This document shows positions 56,254-64,000 of a DNA stretch of 64,000 bases, one piece after another (within the stretch, counting starts at the first letter, position 1; every line of letters begins with the position of its first letter). The stretch is taken from assembly GCA_031272205.1 (NCBI GenBank), contig JAISUH010000090.1:1-64000 (forward strand). The letters run 5' to 3'. The position numbers were made by a program, and so were the translations under genes. The notes beneath the pieces were generated by a model. The model worked only from the letters and a program-made list of their open reading frames with translations. It made no database searches and had not been told where the DNA came from. Source of the stretch: Dysgonamonadaceae bacterium (GTDB lineage Bacteria; Bacteroidota; Bacteroidia; Bacteroidales; Dysgonomonadaceae).

Positions 56254-57798
56254 TTAAAAAGGGAGGGGCTCTTTATTGCCTTCGTTCAGGAAATCGGACG
56301 AGGAAGTTGTCGGTGGCAGCGATTTTCCGCTTCCGTTTTTGTTGTTCATGCGCGAACCCCTCTCTACATAATTTTTATTGGCCACAACATTTTCATCCGC
56401 ATTTTGGAATCGGGCGTATTCGTTATCAAACCTCATCGTCGCAATTCCCGTGGGGCCATTGCGGTGCTTTGCCACGATGATTTCGGCCATCCCGATCAGC
56501 GAATTGCCTTTGTCGTCTTCAGTAATCCGGTAATACTCAGGCCTGTGTATAAAACAAACGATGTCGGCATCCTGTTCTATCGCTCCCGATTCACGCAAAT
56601 CGGCCAATTGCGGACGTTTCCCTTCGTTGCCCTGTCGGTTTTCCACACCACGATTCAGCTGTGAAAGCGCGATGATGGGGATATTGAGCTCCTTGGCCAA
56701 GCCTTTCAAAGAACGAGAAATGATACTGACCTCCTGCTCGCGGCTGCCAAAGTTCATCCCGCTGGCATTCATCAACTGCAAATAGTCTATTATCAATACT
56801 TTAACATTTTTCTCGCGTACCAAGCGTCGTGCTTTGGTTCGCAGTTCAAACACCGACAAACTGGGAGTGTCGTCGATATAGATGGGTGCGTCGTAGAGCA
56901 ACTTCACATTTTTGTCCAAGCGTTCCCATTCATCGTCGGACAGCCGTCCGCTTTTGATGCTTTCACCTCGAATCTGGCACACATTCACAATCAGACGATT
57001 TACCACCTGCACATTAGACATTTCCAAAGAGAAAACGCCAACCGGATTTCCGCAGTCAACGGCGATGTTTTTCGCCATAGAAAGCACAAACGCCGTTTTA
57101 CCCATAGCCGGACGCGCCGCAAGAATCACCAAATCGGATTTTTGCCAACCCGACGTGAGCTGGTCTAATTCTTTGAATCTCGTCTCCAAACCGCTCATCC
57201 CGTCTTTCCTGTTGGCTGCTGCTTGAATGTTATCCATCGCCTCCTTGATGACGGAATTGATCTGAATGACCTCTTTTTTTACGTTGCGTTGCGATATTTC
57301 AAACAGGCGTCCTTCGGTATCCTGCATCAAATCGTCCACATCGATGGTCTCATCAAAGGCTTGTTGCGTAACATCGGAAGAAAAAGTGATCAGTTCGCGG
57401 GCTAAAAATTTTTGAGCAATGATGCGTGCATGATACTCGATATGCGCTGCCGAAGCCACTTTGTCTGTCAGTTCGGCAACGTATAGTGCGCCGCCCGCCG
57501 ATTCCAATTCGCCCCGGCTTTTCAGTTCTTCCACCACCGTCAGCACATCCACAGGCTTCTGTTGCATCGCCAACCCTTGGATAGCGCCAAAAATCAATTG
57601 GTGGACAGGATCATAAAAACTTTCGGGTTTCAAGATGTCACTGACGACTGAATAGGCATCTTTTTCGAGCATCAAGGCTCCCAGCACCGCCTCTTCCAAC
57701 TCACGCGCCTGCGGAGGGAGTTTACCCACATCGGGGGCGATAACGGTCTTCTCTACGATTTTTACGTTGTGTTGTTGTCTTTGATTTTTCTTTTCCAT
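56254..57798 (-). CDS. dnaB: Replicative DNA helicase DnaB
   Basis: A 514-residue hexameric helicase. The N-terminal helical domain has PPQARELEEAVLGALML and DPVHQLIFGAI. The RecA-like core has Walker A ARPAMGKT (228-235), Walker B LIIDYLQLM and the C-terminal SQLNRGVENRQ, DLRESGAIEQDADIV and KHRNGPTG motifs of DnaB. The last 45 residues are a poorly conserved Gly/Ser/Asn tail. No intein interrupts the gene. It is preceded by a -7 element 52 bases upstream. Confidence 0.97.
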   Translation of the reverse strand: MEKKNQRQQHNVKIVEKTVIAPDVGKLPPQARELEEAVLGALMLEKDAYSVVSDILKPESFYDPVHQLIFGAIQGLAMQQKPVDVLTVVEELKSRGELESAGGALYVAELTDKVASAAHIEYHARIIAQKFLARELITFSSDVTQQAFDETIDVDDLMQDTEGRLFEISQRNVKKEVIQINSVIKEAMDNIQAAANRKDGMSGLETRFKELDQLTSGWQKSDLVILAARPAMGKTAFVLSMAKNIAVDCGNPVGVFSLEMSNVQVVNRLIVNVCQIRGESIKSGRLSDDEWERLDKNVKLLYDAPIYIDDTPSLSVFELRTKARRLVREKNVKVLIIDYLQLMNASGMNFGSREQEVSIISRSLKGLAKELNIPIIALSQLNRGVENRQGNEGKRPQLADLRESGAIEQDADIVCFIHRPEYYRITEDDKGNSLIGMAEIIVAKHRNGPTGIATMRFDNEYARFQNADENVVANKNYVERGSRMNNKNGSGKSLPPTTSSSDFLNEGNKEPLPF

Positions 57799-57850
57799 GA
57801 ATCTTTTTTCCCAAAAACGAAATGAGGATGTGAAGATACCAATTTTCCCT

Positions 57851-57858
57851 CAAAGATA
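57851..57858 (-). promoter_or_regulatory. -7 promoter element for dnaB
   Basis: The minus strand reads TATCTTTG, 52 bases before the dnaB ATG; no clear -33 box. Confidence 0.5.
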
Positions 57859-57919
57859 TCCGTATTGGGGGGTATATTCTTATCAACAATTTATGAAGGG
57901 GATTTGTCGATAACTCTGT

Positions 57920-57955
57920 AAAAAGAAAGCGCTACGAATCACTCGCAACGCTTTC
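57920..57955 (-). terminator. Strong terminator at the end of the ribosomal operon
   Basis: GAAAGCG and CGCTTTC (57925-57931 with 57949-57955) pair, with inner pairing TGCGA/TCGTA extending the stem, and on the minus strand five T follow (57924-57920). A smaller hairpin CACAGC/GCTGTG at 57979-57993 ends in T residues nearer the rplQ stop and may add to it. Confidence 0.82.
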
Positions 57956-58013
57956 CGAATGTTTAACATTTTAAAAATCACAGCTTCGCTGTGGTTCCAC
58001 ATCTTGACGTAAA

Positions 58014-58667
58014 TTATTGGACCCCGTCTTCCGATGCGGTTTCCGCAGCGATTTCTTGATCCTCTTGTTGAGGAGTTTCTTTTACTTCTTCGGCTTGTTT
58101 TTCAGGCTTTTCGGCTTTGGGTTCTTCAACCTTTGCCTCTTCAACCTTCACTTCTTCAACCTTTGTCTCCTCCGCCTTTGTTTCTTCTACTTTTGCTTTT
58201 GGAGTTTTTTCTGTTTTGGGGGTTGTTTCCGCAACTTCTGATCCTGTCGCTTTTCTACGCGAGCGGCGAGTTTTGGCTTTCTTTGCCCCGGCCTCTTTCA
58301 ACATGTTTTCGTTGAAATCCACCAATTCGATGAAGCACATTGCAGCGTTATCGCCCAAACGATAGCCGGTTTTGAGTATCCGGGTATATCCGCCGGGACG
58401 ATCGCCCACTTTCTGCGAAACCGTCTGGAACAACTCCGTAACGGCTTGCTTATTTTGGAGCGCACTGAAAACAACGCGACGCGAATGGGTGGTGTCATCC
58501 TTCGATTTCGTGATGATGGGTTCAACAAATTTTCTTAATTCCTTGGCTTTAGGAACAGTCGTAAAAATACGCTTGTGCATGATGAGCGATATGGCCATGT
58601 TGGATAACATTGCTCCGCGATGCGCAGTTTTGCGTCCTAAATGATTGTTCTTTTTATTATGTCTCAT
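58014..58667 (-). CDS. rplQ: 50S ribosomal protein L17 with long C-terminal tail
   Basis: A 217-residue protein. Residues 1-125 are the L17 core: [39 protein letters not shown] and [21 protein letters not shown]. The last 75 or so residues are a low-complexity tail of VEE(T/V/A)K-type repeats rich in Lys and Glu. Long tails of this sort are common on L17 of Bacteroidota; no function is established. It is last in the operon, 5 bases after rpoA, and is followed by the terminators. Confidence 0.97.
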   Translation of the reverse strand: MRHNKKNNHLGRKTAHRGAMLSNMAISLIMHKRIFTTVPKAKELRKFVEPIITKSKDDTTHSRRVVFSALQNKQAVTELFQTVSQKVGDRPGGYTRILKTGYRLGDNAAMCFIELVDFNENMLKEAGAKKAKTRRSRRKATGSEVAETTPKTEKTPKAKVEETKAEETKVEEVKVEEAKVEEPKAEKPEKQAEEVKETPQQEDQEIAAETASEDGVQ

Positions 58668-58672
58668 TGCTG

Positions 58673-59674
58673 TTAGTCTTTATCTAATTTATATTTCGAA
58701 ATATCCATGCCGAACGAAAGCGAAAGGCTGTCGAGCAATTCTTCAAGCTCTGTAAGCGATTTTTTTCCGAAGTTGCGGAATTTCAGCAAATCGTTCTTTT
58801 TGTGCCCTACCAATTGCCCGAGGGTCTCCACATCGGCCGCCTTCAAACAGTTGAGGGCGCGAACCGAAAGATTGAGGTCTGACAGTTTGCGTTTGAGCAT
58901 CTGCCGCATGTGCAATACTTCCTCATCGAACTCCTCGATGCTTTCGGCATCGGAAGCCTCGATCATGATTTTATTGTCGTCCGAGAACAACACAAAATGC
59001 TGGATGAGTATTTTGGCGGCTTCTTTCAGCGCTTCTTTCGGCGGTATAGAACCGTCGGTAACTATTTCGATAATTAATTTTTCGTAATCCGTCTTCTGTT
59101 CGATACGGTAATTTTCTATTTCATACTTCACATTCCGGATGGGCGTATAAATAGAGTCGATAGCTATCGTACTCACATCGTCGGGAGACAGCATAGCCCG
59201 ATTTTCATCGGCAGGGACGTAACCGCGGCCTTTGTTAATCGTGAGGTCGAGGTGTATTGAAGCCTTCTTTTCCAAATGGCAAATCTCCAATTCGGGGTTC
59301 AAAACCTCAAACCCTGTCAGTAATTTGCCAATGTCTTCGGCTTTGAACACATCCGTGCCCGAAATGCTGAGGCTTACTTTTTCGCTGTCAAATTCTTCTA
59401 CGATTCGTTTAAACCGCACCTTTTTCAGGTTAAGAATGATAGCTGTTACGTCTTCTATTACGCCCGGGATAGTGGCAAATTCATGCTCAACCCCCTCTAT
59501 TTTTACCGATGTAATTGCAAATCCTTCGAGCGAAGACAGCAGGATACGGCGTAAAGCGTTACCTACGGTAATGCCGTAACCGGGTTCAAGGGGACGAAAT
59601 TCAAATTTTCCGAAGAAAACGTCCTCTTGCAACATGATTACTTTGTCGGGTTTTTGAAATGCTAATATTGCCAT
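58673..59674 (-). CDS. rpoA: DNA-directed RNA polymerase subunit alpha
   Basis: A 333-residue protein. The N-terminal dimerisation domain has [19 protein letters not shown] and [19 protein letters not shown]; the C-terminal domain (about 255-320) has [20 protein letters not shown] and [17 protein letters not shown]. Length is standard. It assembles the polymerase and contacts UP elements and activators. The gene lies 4 bases after rpsD. Confidence 0.99.
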   Translation of the reverse strand: MAILAFQKPDKVIMLQEDVFFGKFEFRPLEPGYGITVGNALRRILLSSLEGFAITSVKIEGVEHEFATIPGVIEDVTAIILNLKKVRFKRIVEEFDSEKVSLSISGTDVFKAEDIGKLLTGFEVLNPELEICHLEKKASIHLDLTINKGRGYVPADENRAMLSPDDVSTIAIDSIYTPIRNVKYEIENYRIEQKTDYEKLIIEIVTDGSIPPKEALKEAAKILIQHFVLFSDDNKIMIEASDAESIEEFDEEVLHMRQMLKRKLSDLNLSVRALNCLKAADVETLGQLVGHKKNDLLKFRNFGKKSLTELEELLDSLSLSFGMDISKYKLDKD

Positions 59675-59678
59675 GAAA

Positions 59679-60287
59679 TTATTGTTTAGAATATAATTCT
59701 ACGATCAATTGTTCTTTAATGTTTTCGGGGATATCGGCTCTTTCGGGCAAATGCAGTAATTTACCAACGTAGCTTCCTTTATCCCACTCCAACCAAGGAT
59801 ATTTGCTGTGGTTAAAACCATCGAGCGCATTCACAATCACTTCCAGTGATTTCGATTTTTCCCTCACGCCAACCAGCTGTCCCGCTTTCACGGTGTAGGA
59901 CGGGATGTTTACCACTTTCCCATCAACCGTAATGTGACGGTGCGTTACAAGCTGACGGGCAGCTGCTCTTGTGGGCGCGACGCCCAAACGGTAAACAATG
60001 TTGTCGAGACGCGATTCGAGCAATTGGAGCAACACTTCGCCGGTGATACCGCGCGAGCGTGCAGCCCGTTCGAACGTAAGGCGGAATTGTTTTTCCAATA
60101 CGCCGTAAGTGTATTTCGCACGTTGTTTTTCACGTAACTGAATACCGTATTCCGAGGTTTTTTTCCTGCGCGAATTACCGTGCTGTCCCGGAGGATAGTT
60201 CTTTTTGGAAAGAACCTTATCGGGACCGAAAATGGGTTCGCCGAACTTGCGGGCGATTTTTGATTTTGGACCAGTATATCTTGCCAT
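59679..60287 (-). CDS. rpsD: 30S ribosomal protein S4
   Basis: A 202-residue protein. It has [20 protein letters not shown] at the start, the [21 protein letters not shown] block without the zinc cysteines (C-minus type), and the S4 RNA-binding domain ([36 protein letters not shown]). S4 starts 16S rRNA folding and represses its operon in other bacteria. A 123-base structured spacer precedes it, unusually long for this operon. Confidence 0.99.
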   Translation of the reverse strand: MARYTGPKSKIARKFGEPIFGPDKVLSKKNYPPGQHGNSRRKKTSEYGIQLREKQRAKYTYGVLEKQFRLTFERAARSRGITGEVLLQLLESRLDNIVYRLGVAPTRAAARQLVTHRHITVDGKVVNIPSYTVKAGQLVGVREKSKSLEVIVNALDGFNHSKYPWLEWDKGSYVGKLLHLPERADIPENIKEQLIVELYSKQ

Positions 60288-60410
60288 TTTACAAATTAAA
60301 CTTTTAGAACTGAAGCCTAAACTGTGCAGCCGCGATTACAGAGAAGTTGCGTTGTAATCAAATCACAGCTCAAGTTTCAATGTTGAAATGAAACTTAAAT
60401 TATTTTCTGA
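60288..60410 (-). promoter_or_regulatory. Structured spacer before rpsD, candidate S4 autoregulatory site
   Basis: Read on the minus strand, stem 1 is AAGTTTCA with TGAAACTT (60396-60389 with 60379-60372). Stem 2 is nested: CTGTG pairs with CACAG (60368-60364 with 60326-60322) and inside it GATTACA pairs perfectly with TGTAATC (60359-60353 with 60340-60334). Other gaps in this operon are 4-45 bases. S4 binds and represses its own mRNA in E. coli and Bacillus; that this is the site here is inference. Confidence 0.5.
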
Positions 60411-60800
60411 TTAAACTCTTCTTGCTTTCGGAGGACGACAGCCGTTGTGGGGCAGTGGAGTAACATCAACAATTTCAGTTACTTCTATCCCTGCGCCGTG
60501 GATGGTCCGGATAGCCGATTCGCGACCGTTACCCGGTCCTTTCACATAAGCTTTCACTTTTCTCAGGCCAAGGTCAAAAGCCACCTTCGCACAATCTTGC
60601 GCTACCATCTGGGCGGCGTAAGGCGTGTTCTTTTTTGAGCTTCTGAAACCCATTTTTCCGGCCGACGACCAACTGATTACTTCTCCGTTTTCGTTGGTCA
60701 GCGAAACGATGATGTTGTTGAACGATGACGAAATGTGAGCTTGTCCTATCGCACTCACTTTCACGTTCCTTTTTTTTGCTGCAACTGTTCTTTTTGCCAT
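60411..60800 (-). CDS. rpsK: 30S ribosomal protein S11
   Basis: A 129-residue protein with the S11 pattern: [59 protein letters not shown] and the C-terminal [18 protein letters not shown]. It forms part of the 30S platform near the mRNA exit. It starts 12 bases after the rpsM stop. Confidence 0.99.
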   Translation of the reverse strand: MAKRTVAAKKRNVKVSAIGQAHISSSFNNIIVSLTNENGEVISWSSAGKMGFRSSKKNTPYAAQMVAQDCAKVAFDLGLRKVKAYVKGPGNGRESAIRTIHGAGIEVTEIVDVTPLPHNGCRPPKARRV

Positions 60801-60812
60801 ATCTCTTACCTA

Positions 60813-61193
60813 TTATTTAGTAGCTTTTTTCTTGTTAGCAACGGTTTTCTTTTTCCCTTTACGTGTGCGGGCGTTGTTTTTTGTACTTTGTCCGCGCACG
60901 GGCAACCCGATACGGTGACGGATTCCTCGATAACAACCGATGTCCATCAGTCGTTTGATGTTCAGTTGTACTTCGGAACGAAGGTCCCCTTCTACTTTGT
61001 ATTCGCTGGAAATAATCTCGCGAATGCGTGCAGCCTGGTCGTCTGTCCAGTCTTTCACTTTGATATCTCTATCAATTTCAGCTTTTTCTAAAATGGAGTT
61101 TGCCGAGCTGCGGCCAATGCCATAGATATAAGTGAGCGCTATTTCGCCCCGCTTATTTTGCGGCAAATCGACCCCTACAATTCTTATAGCCAT
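60813..61193 (-). CDS. rpsM: 30S ribosomal protein S13
   Basis: A 126-residue protein: [18 protein letters not shown], then [19 protein letters not shown], a middle [19 protein letters not shown] and a basic tail ([17 protein letters not shown]). S13 contacts the P-site tRNA and the subunit bridge. It follows rpmJ after 45 bases. Confidence 0.99.
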   Translation of the reverse strand: MAIRIVGVDLPQNKRGEIALTYIYGIGRSSANSILEKAEIDRDIKVKDWTDDQAARIREIISSEYKVEGDLRSEVQLNIKRLMDIGCYRGIRHRIGLPVRGQSTKNNARTRKGKKKTVANKKKATK

Positions 61194-61238
61194 ATATGTT
61201 CTTTATTATTTGATTACAAAATATGAATAATTTACCCG

Positions 61239-61355
61239 TTATCCCTGACGTTGTTTGTACTTGGGATTCTTTTTGTTGATGATATACAACCGGCCTTTTC
61301 TCCTTACAATCTTGCAGTCGGCCGTACGTTTCTTTAAGGATGCTCTTACTTTCAT
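61239..61355 (-). CDS. rpmJ: 50S ribosomal protein L36
   Basis: A 38-residue protein from ATG 61355: [20 protein letters not shown] then [18 protein letters not shown], ending TAA at 61239. The zinc-ligand pattern is incomplete: Cys14 is present, but the second Cys and the later Cys/His of the zinc-type L36 are replaced, so this is the non-zinc form. It lies 14 bases after infA, the usual order. Confidence 0.96.
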   Translation of the reverse strand: MKVRASLKKRTADCKIVRRKGRLYIINKKNPKYKQRQG

Positions 61356-61369
61356 TATCGTTATGTTTT

Positions 61370-61588
61370 TTATTTGTATCTGAATGAAATTCTGCCTTTC
61401 GACAGATCATAAGGCGACATCTCCACGCGCACTCTGTCTCCCGGAAGGATACGGATATAGTGCATCCGCATTTTTCCCGAAATATGAGCCGTGATTTCGT
61501 GCCCGTTTTCCAATTCTACACGGAACATCGCGTTAGACAATGCTTCAACGATGGTGCCGTCTTGTTCTATTGCTGTTTGTTTAGCCAT
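61370..61588 (-). CDS. infA: Translation initiation factor IF-1
   Basis: A 72-residue OB-fold protein: [40 protein letters not shown] and [20 protein letters not shown]. It binds the A site of the 30S subunit during initiation. It starts 20 bases after the map stop. Confidence 0.99.
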   Translation of the reverse strand: MAKQTAIEQDGTIVEALSNAMFRVELENGHEITAHISGKMRMHYIRILPGDRVRVEMSPYDLSKGRISFRYK

Positions 61589-61608
61589 TAATACCGGTTT
61601 TATTCTTT

Positions 61609-62394
61609 TTAGTTACTTGTTTCTTGAATAAATTCAAAGGTAGATAAGATATCTGCTTTCCCGTTGCGTATAGCAATCGTATGTTCGAAGTGGGCAGATG
61701 GTTTACGGTCTTTTGTGCGTACCGTCCATCCGTCGTTCTCAAACACAACATTTTTGCTTCCCATGTTAATCATCGGCTCTATGGCGATGCACAGGCCATT
61801 TTTGATTAACGGACCCGTACCGCGACGACCATAATTGGGAACTTCGGGGGCTTCGTGCATGTTGCGCCCGATGCCGTGTCCCACAAGTTCGCGCACCACC
61901 GAAAATCCTTTCGATTCGCAATAGGTCTGAACGGTCGAACCAATATCGCCTATCCGGTGTCCTTCTACCGCTTGTGCGATCCCGAGATAAAGAGACTCTT
62001 CGGTAACTTGGAGTAACTTTTTCACTTCGGGACTTACCTCGCCCACGCAAAACGTGTAGGCAGAATCGCCGCAATAACCGCGTTTGGTCGTTGTTCCGCA
62101 ATCAACGGATACAACATCGCCTTCTTTCAACGGCGTCTTGTTGGGAATGCCATGAACCACATTCTCGTTAACGGATGTGCAGATGGATTTTGGGAAACCG
62201 CCGTATCCCAAAAAAGTCGGAACAGCTCCATGATCTCTAATGAATGTTTCCGCGATTTTATCGAGTTCAAGTGTGGTAACACCCGGTTTTATGTGTTTCG
62301 ACACTTCGCCAAGGGTCATCCCCACCAGGCGATTGGCTTCGCGCATATACTCAATTTCTTCGTCGGTTTTCAATATGATCGTATTGCTATTCAT
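61609..62394 (-). CDS. map: Type I methionine aminopeptidase
   Basis: A 261-residue metalloenzyme that removes the initiator methionine. The pita-bread fold motifs are present: [22 protein letters not shown] gives the two Asp ligands within VDCGTT and [10 protein letters not shown], His within [20 protein letters not shown]-type sequence ([16 protein letters not shown]), and Glu in AIEPMINMG and HFEHTIAI. It lies between secY and infA as in many Bacteroidota. Confidence 0.98.
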   Translation of the reverse strand: MNSNTIILKTDEEIEYMREANRLVGMTLGEVSKHIKPGVTTLELDKIAETFIRDHGAVPTFLGYGGFPKSICTSVNENVVHGIPNKTPLKEGDVVSVDCGTTTKRGYCGDSAYTFCVGEVSPEVKKLLQVTEESLYLGIAQAVEGHRIGDIGSTVQTYCESKGFSVVRELVGHGIGRNMHEAPEVPNYGRRGTGPLIKNGLCIAIEPMINMGSKNVVFENDGWTVRTKDRKPSAHFEHTIAIRNGKADILSTFEFIQETSN

Positions 62395-62435
62395 TCTTAT
62401 CTATATCCTCTTCAAAATCTATTCTCGTGCAACGT

Positions 62436-63770
62436 TCAATAAGCGGCCATAGAACCGGTACGTCCCTTAATTTTTGCACCCGACTTCAGGAAGCCGTCGT
62501 AATGGCGCATCAATAAATGGCTTTCTATTTGCTGCAAGGTATCAAGCACCACGCCCACAAGAATCAACAACGACGTTCCCCCAAAGAAATGGGCAAACTG
62601 GTTATTGATATCAAAAAGACTGGCTATTGCGGGCAAGATTGCTATAATGGCAAGCAATATCGATCCCGGAAGCGTAATCCGCGACATGATGGTATCGATA
62701 TATTCAGCCGTTCTCTTTCCGGGTTTCACGCCGGGAATGAATCCGTTGTTTCGCTTCAAATCTTCCGCCATTTGGGTTGGATTTACCGTAATCGCCGTAT
62801 AGAAATACGTGAAAGCGATAATCAGCAGGGCGAATACCAAATTGTATGCAAAACTGTTTGAATTCATCAACGGGGCAAAAAGCTGAGCGAAAAATCCGCC
62901 GCCTTCCTTTGCCGTAAACTGGGCAAGGGTAATGGGGATAAACATGATAGCCTGTGCAAAAATGATCGGCATCACGTTTGCCGCATTCACTTTAAGCGGG
63001 ATGTACTGACGAACGCCGCCGTACTGTTTATTTCCCACGATGCGTTTTGCATACTGCACCGGCACCTTGCGCGTTCCCTGCACCAGCATGATGGCGAATC
63101 CGGTAACGAACAGCAGAAATACGATTTCAATCAAGAAAAGGATCAGTCCGCCGGGCGCGTTGAACAAGCGGTCAATCTCACCAACCAATGCGTCCGGAAG
63201 ACGGGCTATAATACCAATCAGGATGATGAACGAGATTCCATTACCCACACCTTTATCGGTGATGCGTTCTCCCAGCCAGAGTACAAACATGCTACCCGCA
63301 GCCAAAATAATGGTTGCCGGCAATACCCAGTCCCAGAAACCTCCGGGAATGGCTTGACGGATGGCTCCATAAAGATATGCAGGACCCTGCATAAGCAATA
63401 TGGCAACGGTAAGATAACGGGTGTACTGGTTCATTTTTGTTCTGCCGCTCTCTCCTTCACGCTGTAATTTCTGGAAATAGGGAATAGCTATACCCAACAA
63501 CTGCATCACGATGGATGCGGAAATATAGGGCATGATTCCCAATGCAAAAATAGATGCGTTGGAAAAAGCGCCTCCCGAAAACATGTCCAACAAGCCCAAC
63601 AGTCCTCCGCTGGCGCTGTTGCGCAATGCCACGAGATGTTCGGGGTTTACCCCCGGGAGAATCACAAACGAACCAAACCGATATACGGCCACGAAACCGA
63701 TGGTTATCAGAATCCGGGTACGGAGGTCGTCAATCTTCCAAATGTTTTTCAGTGTCTGTATGAATCTCAT
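62436..63770 (-). CDS. secY: Preprotein translocase subunit SecY
   Basis: A 444-residue, ten-segment inner-membrane channel. It has YRFGSFVILPGVNPEHL near the start, MPYISASIVMQLLGIAIPYF, the cytoplasmic loops QREGESGRTKMNQYTRYLT and GVKPGKRTAEYIDTIMSRIT, and the C-terminal SHLLMRHYDGFLKSG. It forms the Sec pore with SecE and SecG. Its ATG is only 1 base after the rplO stop. Confidence 0.99.
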   Translation of the reverse strand: MRFIQTLKNIWKIDDLRTRILITIGFVAVYRFGSFVILPGVNPEHLVALRNSASGGLLGLLDMFSGGAFSNASIFALGIMPYISASIVMQLLGIAIPYFQKLQREGESGRTKMNQYTRYLTVAILLMQGPAYLYGAIRQAIPGGFWDWVLPATIILAAGSMFVLWLGERITDKGVGNGISFIILIGIIARLPDALVGEIDRLFNAPGGLILFLIEIVFLLFVTGFAIMLVQGTRKVPVQYAKRIVGNKQYGGVRQYIPLKVNAANVMPIIFAQAIMFIPITLAQFTAKEGGGFFAQLFAPLMNSNSFAYNLVFALLIIAFTYFYTAITVNPTQMAEDLKRNNGFIPGVKPGKRTAEYIDTIMSRITLPGSILLAIIAILPAIASLFDINNQFAHFFGGTSLLILVGVVLDTLQQIESHLLMRHYDGFLKSGAKIKGRTGSMAAY

Positions 63771-63771
63771 C

Positions 63772-64000
63772 TTATTTGAGTTTTACTGCGGTTCCACCTA
63801 CCGAGGTTATTGCGGCTTCGGCTGTTTTGGAGAAAGCATGAGCTTCCACTTTCAACTTTGCCGAGAGGGTGCCTTTACCCAGAATTTTTACTAAGTGCTT
63901 CGGAGAGACAAGCCCTGCTTCCACCAGCACTGCCGGCGTAATTTCTGTTACTTTGCGGGCTTCGGCTATCTCTTGAAGTTTTTCAAGGTTGATGGCCTTA
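63772..64000 (-). CDS. rplO: 50S ribosomal protein L15, C-terminal part
   Basis: The last 75 residues of L15 run into the window from the right edge: KAINLEKLQEIAEARKVTEI, TPAVLVEAGLVSPKHLVKIL, GKGTLSAKLKVEAHAFSKTA and EAAITSVGGTAVKLK, ending TAA at 63774-63772. The N-terminal part is outside the window. Order and spacing to secY are as expected for the spc operon. Confidence 0.96.
   Translation of the reverse strand, partial: KAINLEKLQEIAEARKVTEITPAVLVEAGLVSPKHLVKILGKGTLSAKLKVEAHAFSKTAEAAITSVGGTAVKLK

Noticed and set aside
61153-61410. An 85-codon minus-strand frame over rpmJ
   Set aside because: It is out of frame with L36, whose correct 38-residue reading at 61239-61355 is unmistakable.

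Overview
The window reads as chromosomal DNA of an anaerobic member of the Bacteroidota, most likely order Bacteroidales. Three things point there. Several families are typical of that phylum: a thioester-less alpha-2-macroglobulin, a DUF1573 protein, a FISUMP lipoprotein, a DUF5686 protein, a PorT-like barrel, a hybrid histidine kinase, and an L17 with a long acidic/lysine tail. The spacers in front of many genes carry the Bacteroidota -7 promoter element TAnnTTTG. The metabolism implied is anaerobic: oxygen-independent HemN, MeaB of the methylmalonyl-CoA route, and an acetate/succinate CoA-transferase. I saw no rRNA, tRNA, CRISPR array, prophage or intact insertion sequence. Functional names come from reading motifs and family resemblance by eye; no database search was run.

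Layout. 1-8.7 kb: the N-terminus of an NtrC-type response regulator, a 1964-residue alpha-2-macroglobulin, DUF1573, MeaB and a small lipoprotein. 8.7-13.3 kb, mostly minus: coaA, rplT-rpmI (with no infC next to them), a FISUMP lipoprotein and a 58-codon gene before it. 13.3-20 kb: a Kef-type antiporter with a UspA-like tail, a GH10-like lipoprotein, a lytic transglycosylase, an RlmL-like RNA methyltransferase and a Dabb protein. 20-27 kb, minus: hybrid kinase, hemW, a small SpoT-like HD hydrolase, gap, and an amino-acid permease. 27-31.6 kb, plus: ettA, a DUF5686 protein and an alpha/beta hydrolase. 31.6-36 kb, minus: HIT protein, greA, a TlpA-like lipoprotein without its cysteines, a CoA-transferase and a small membrane protein. 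A likely small RNA lies at about 35,982-36,064, just before miaB.

37.5-43.8 kb is the most suggestive block. A TonB-dependent receptor, an AmpG/RhtX-like MFS permease, hemN and hemG sit tightly spaced on the minus strand, as if one operon imports a porphyrin precursor through both membranes and finishes it to protoporphyrin. No early haem-synthesis gene is in the window. 43.8-49 kb: a TIGR01212 radical-SAM protein, ysxC, a sodium:solute symporter, a HAD phosphatase, a repeat-rich spacer and a lipid kinase. 49.1-57.8 kb: a GH2 beta-galactosidase, a lipoprotein thioredoxin, a PorT-like barrel coupled to a four-LysM receptor-like protein, a small lipoprotein and dnaB.

57.9-64 kb is the distal spc/alpha ribosomal operon on the minus strand: rplO (partial), secY, map, infA, rpmJ, rpsM, rpsK, rpsD, rpoA, rplQ. 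It ends in a strong terminator. A 123-base structured spacer just before rpsD is a candidate S4 autoregulatory site.
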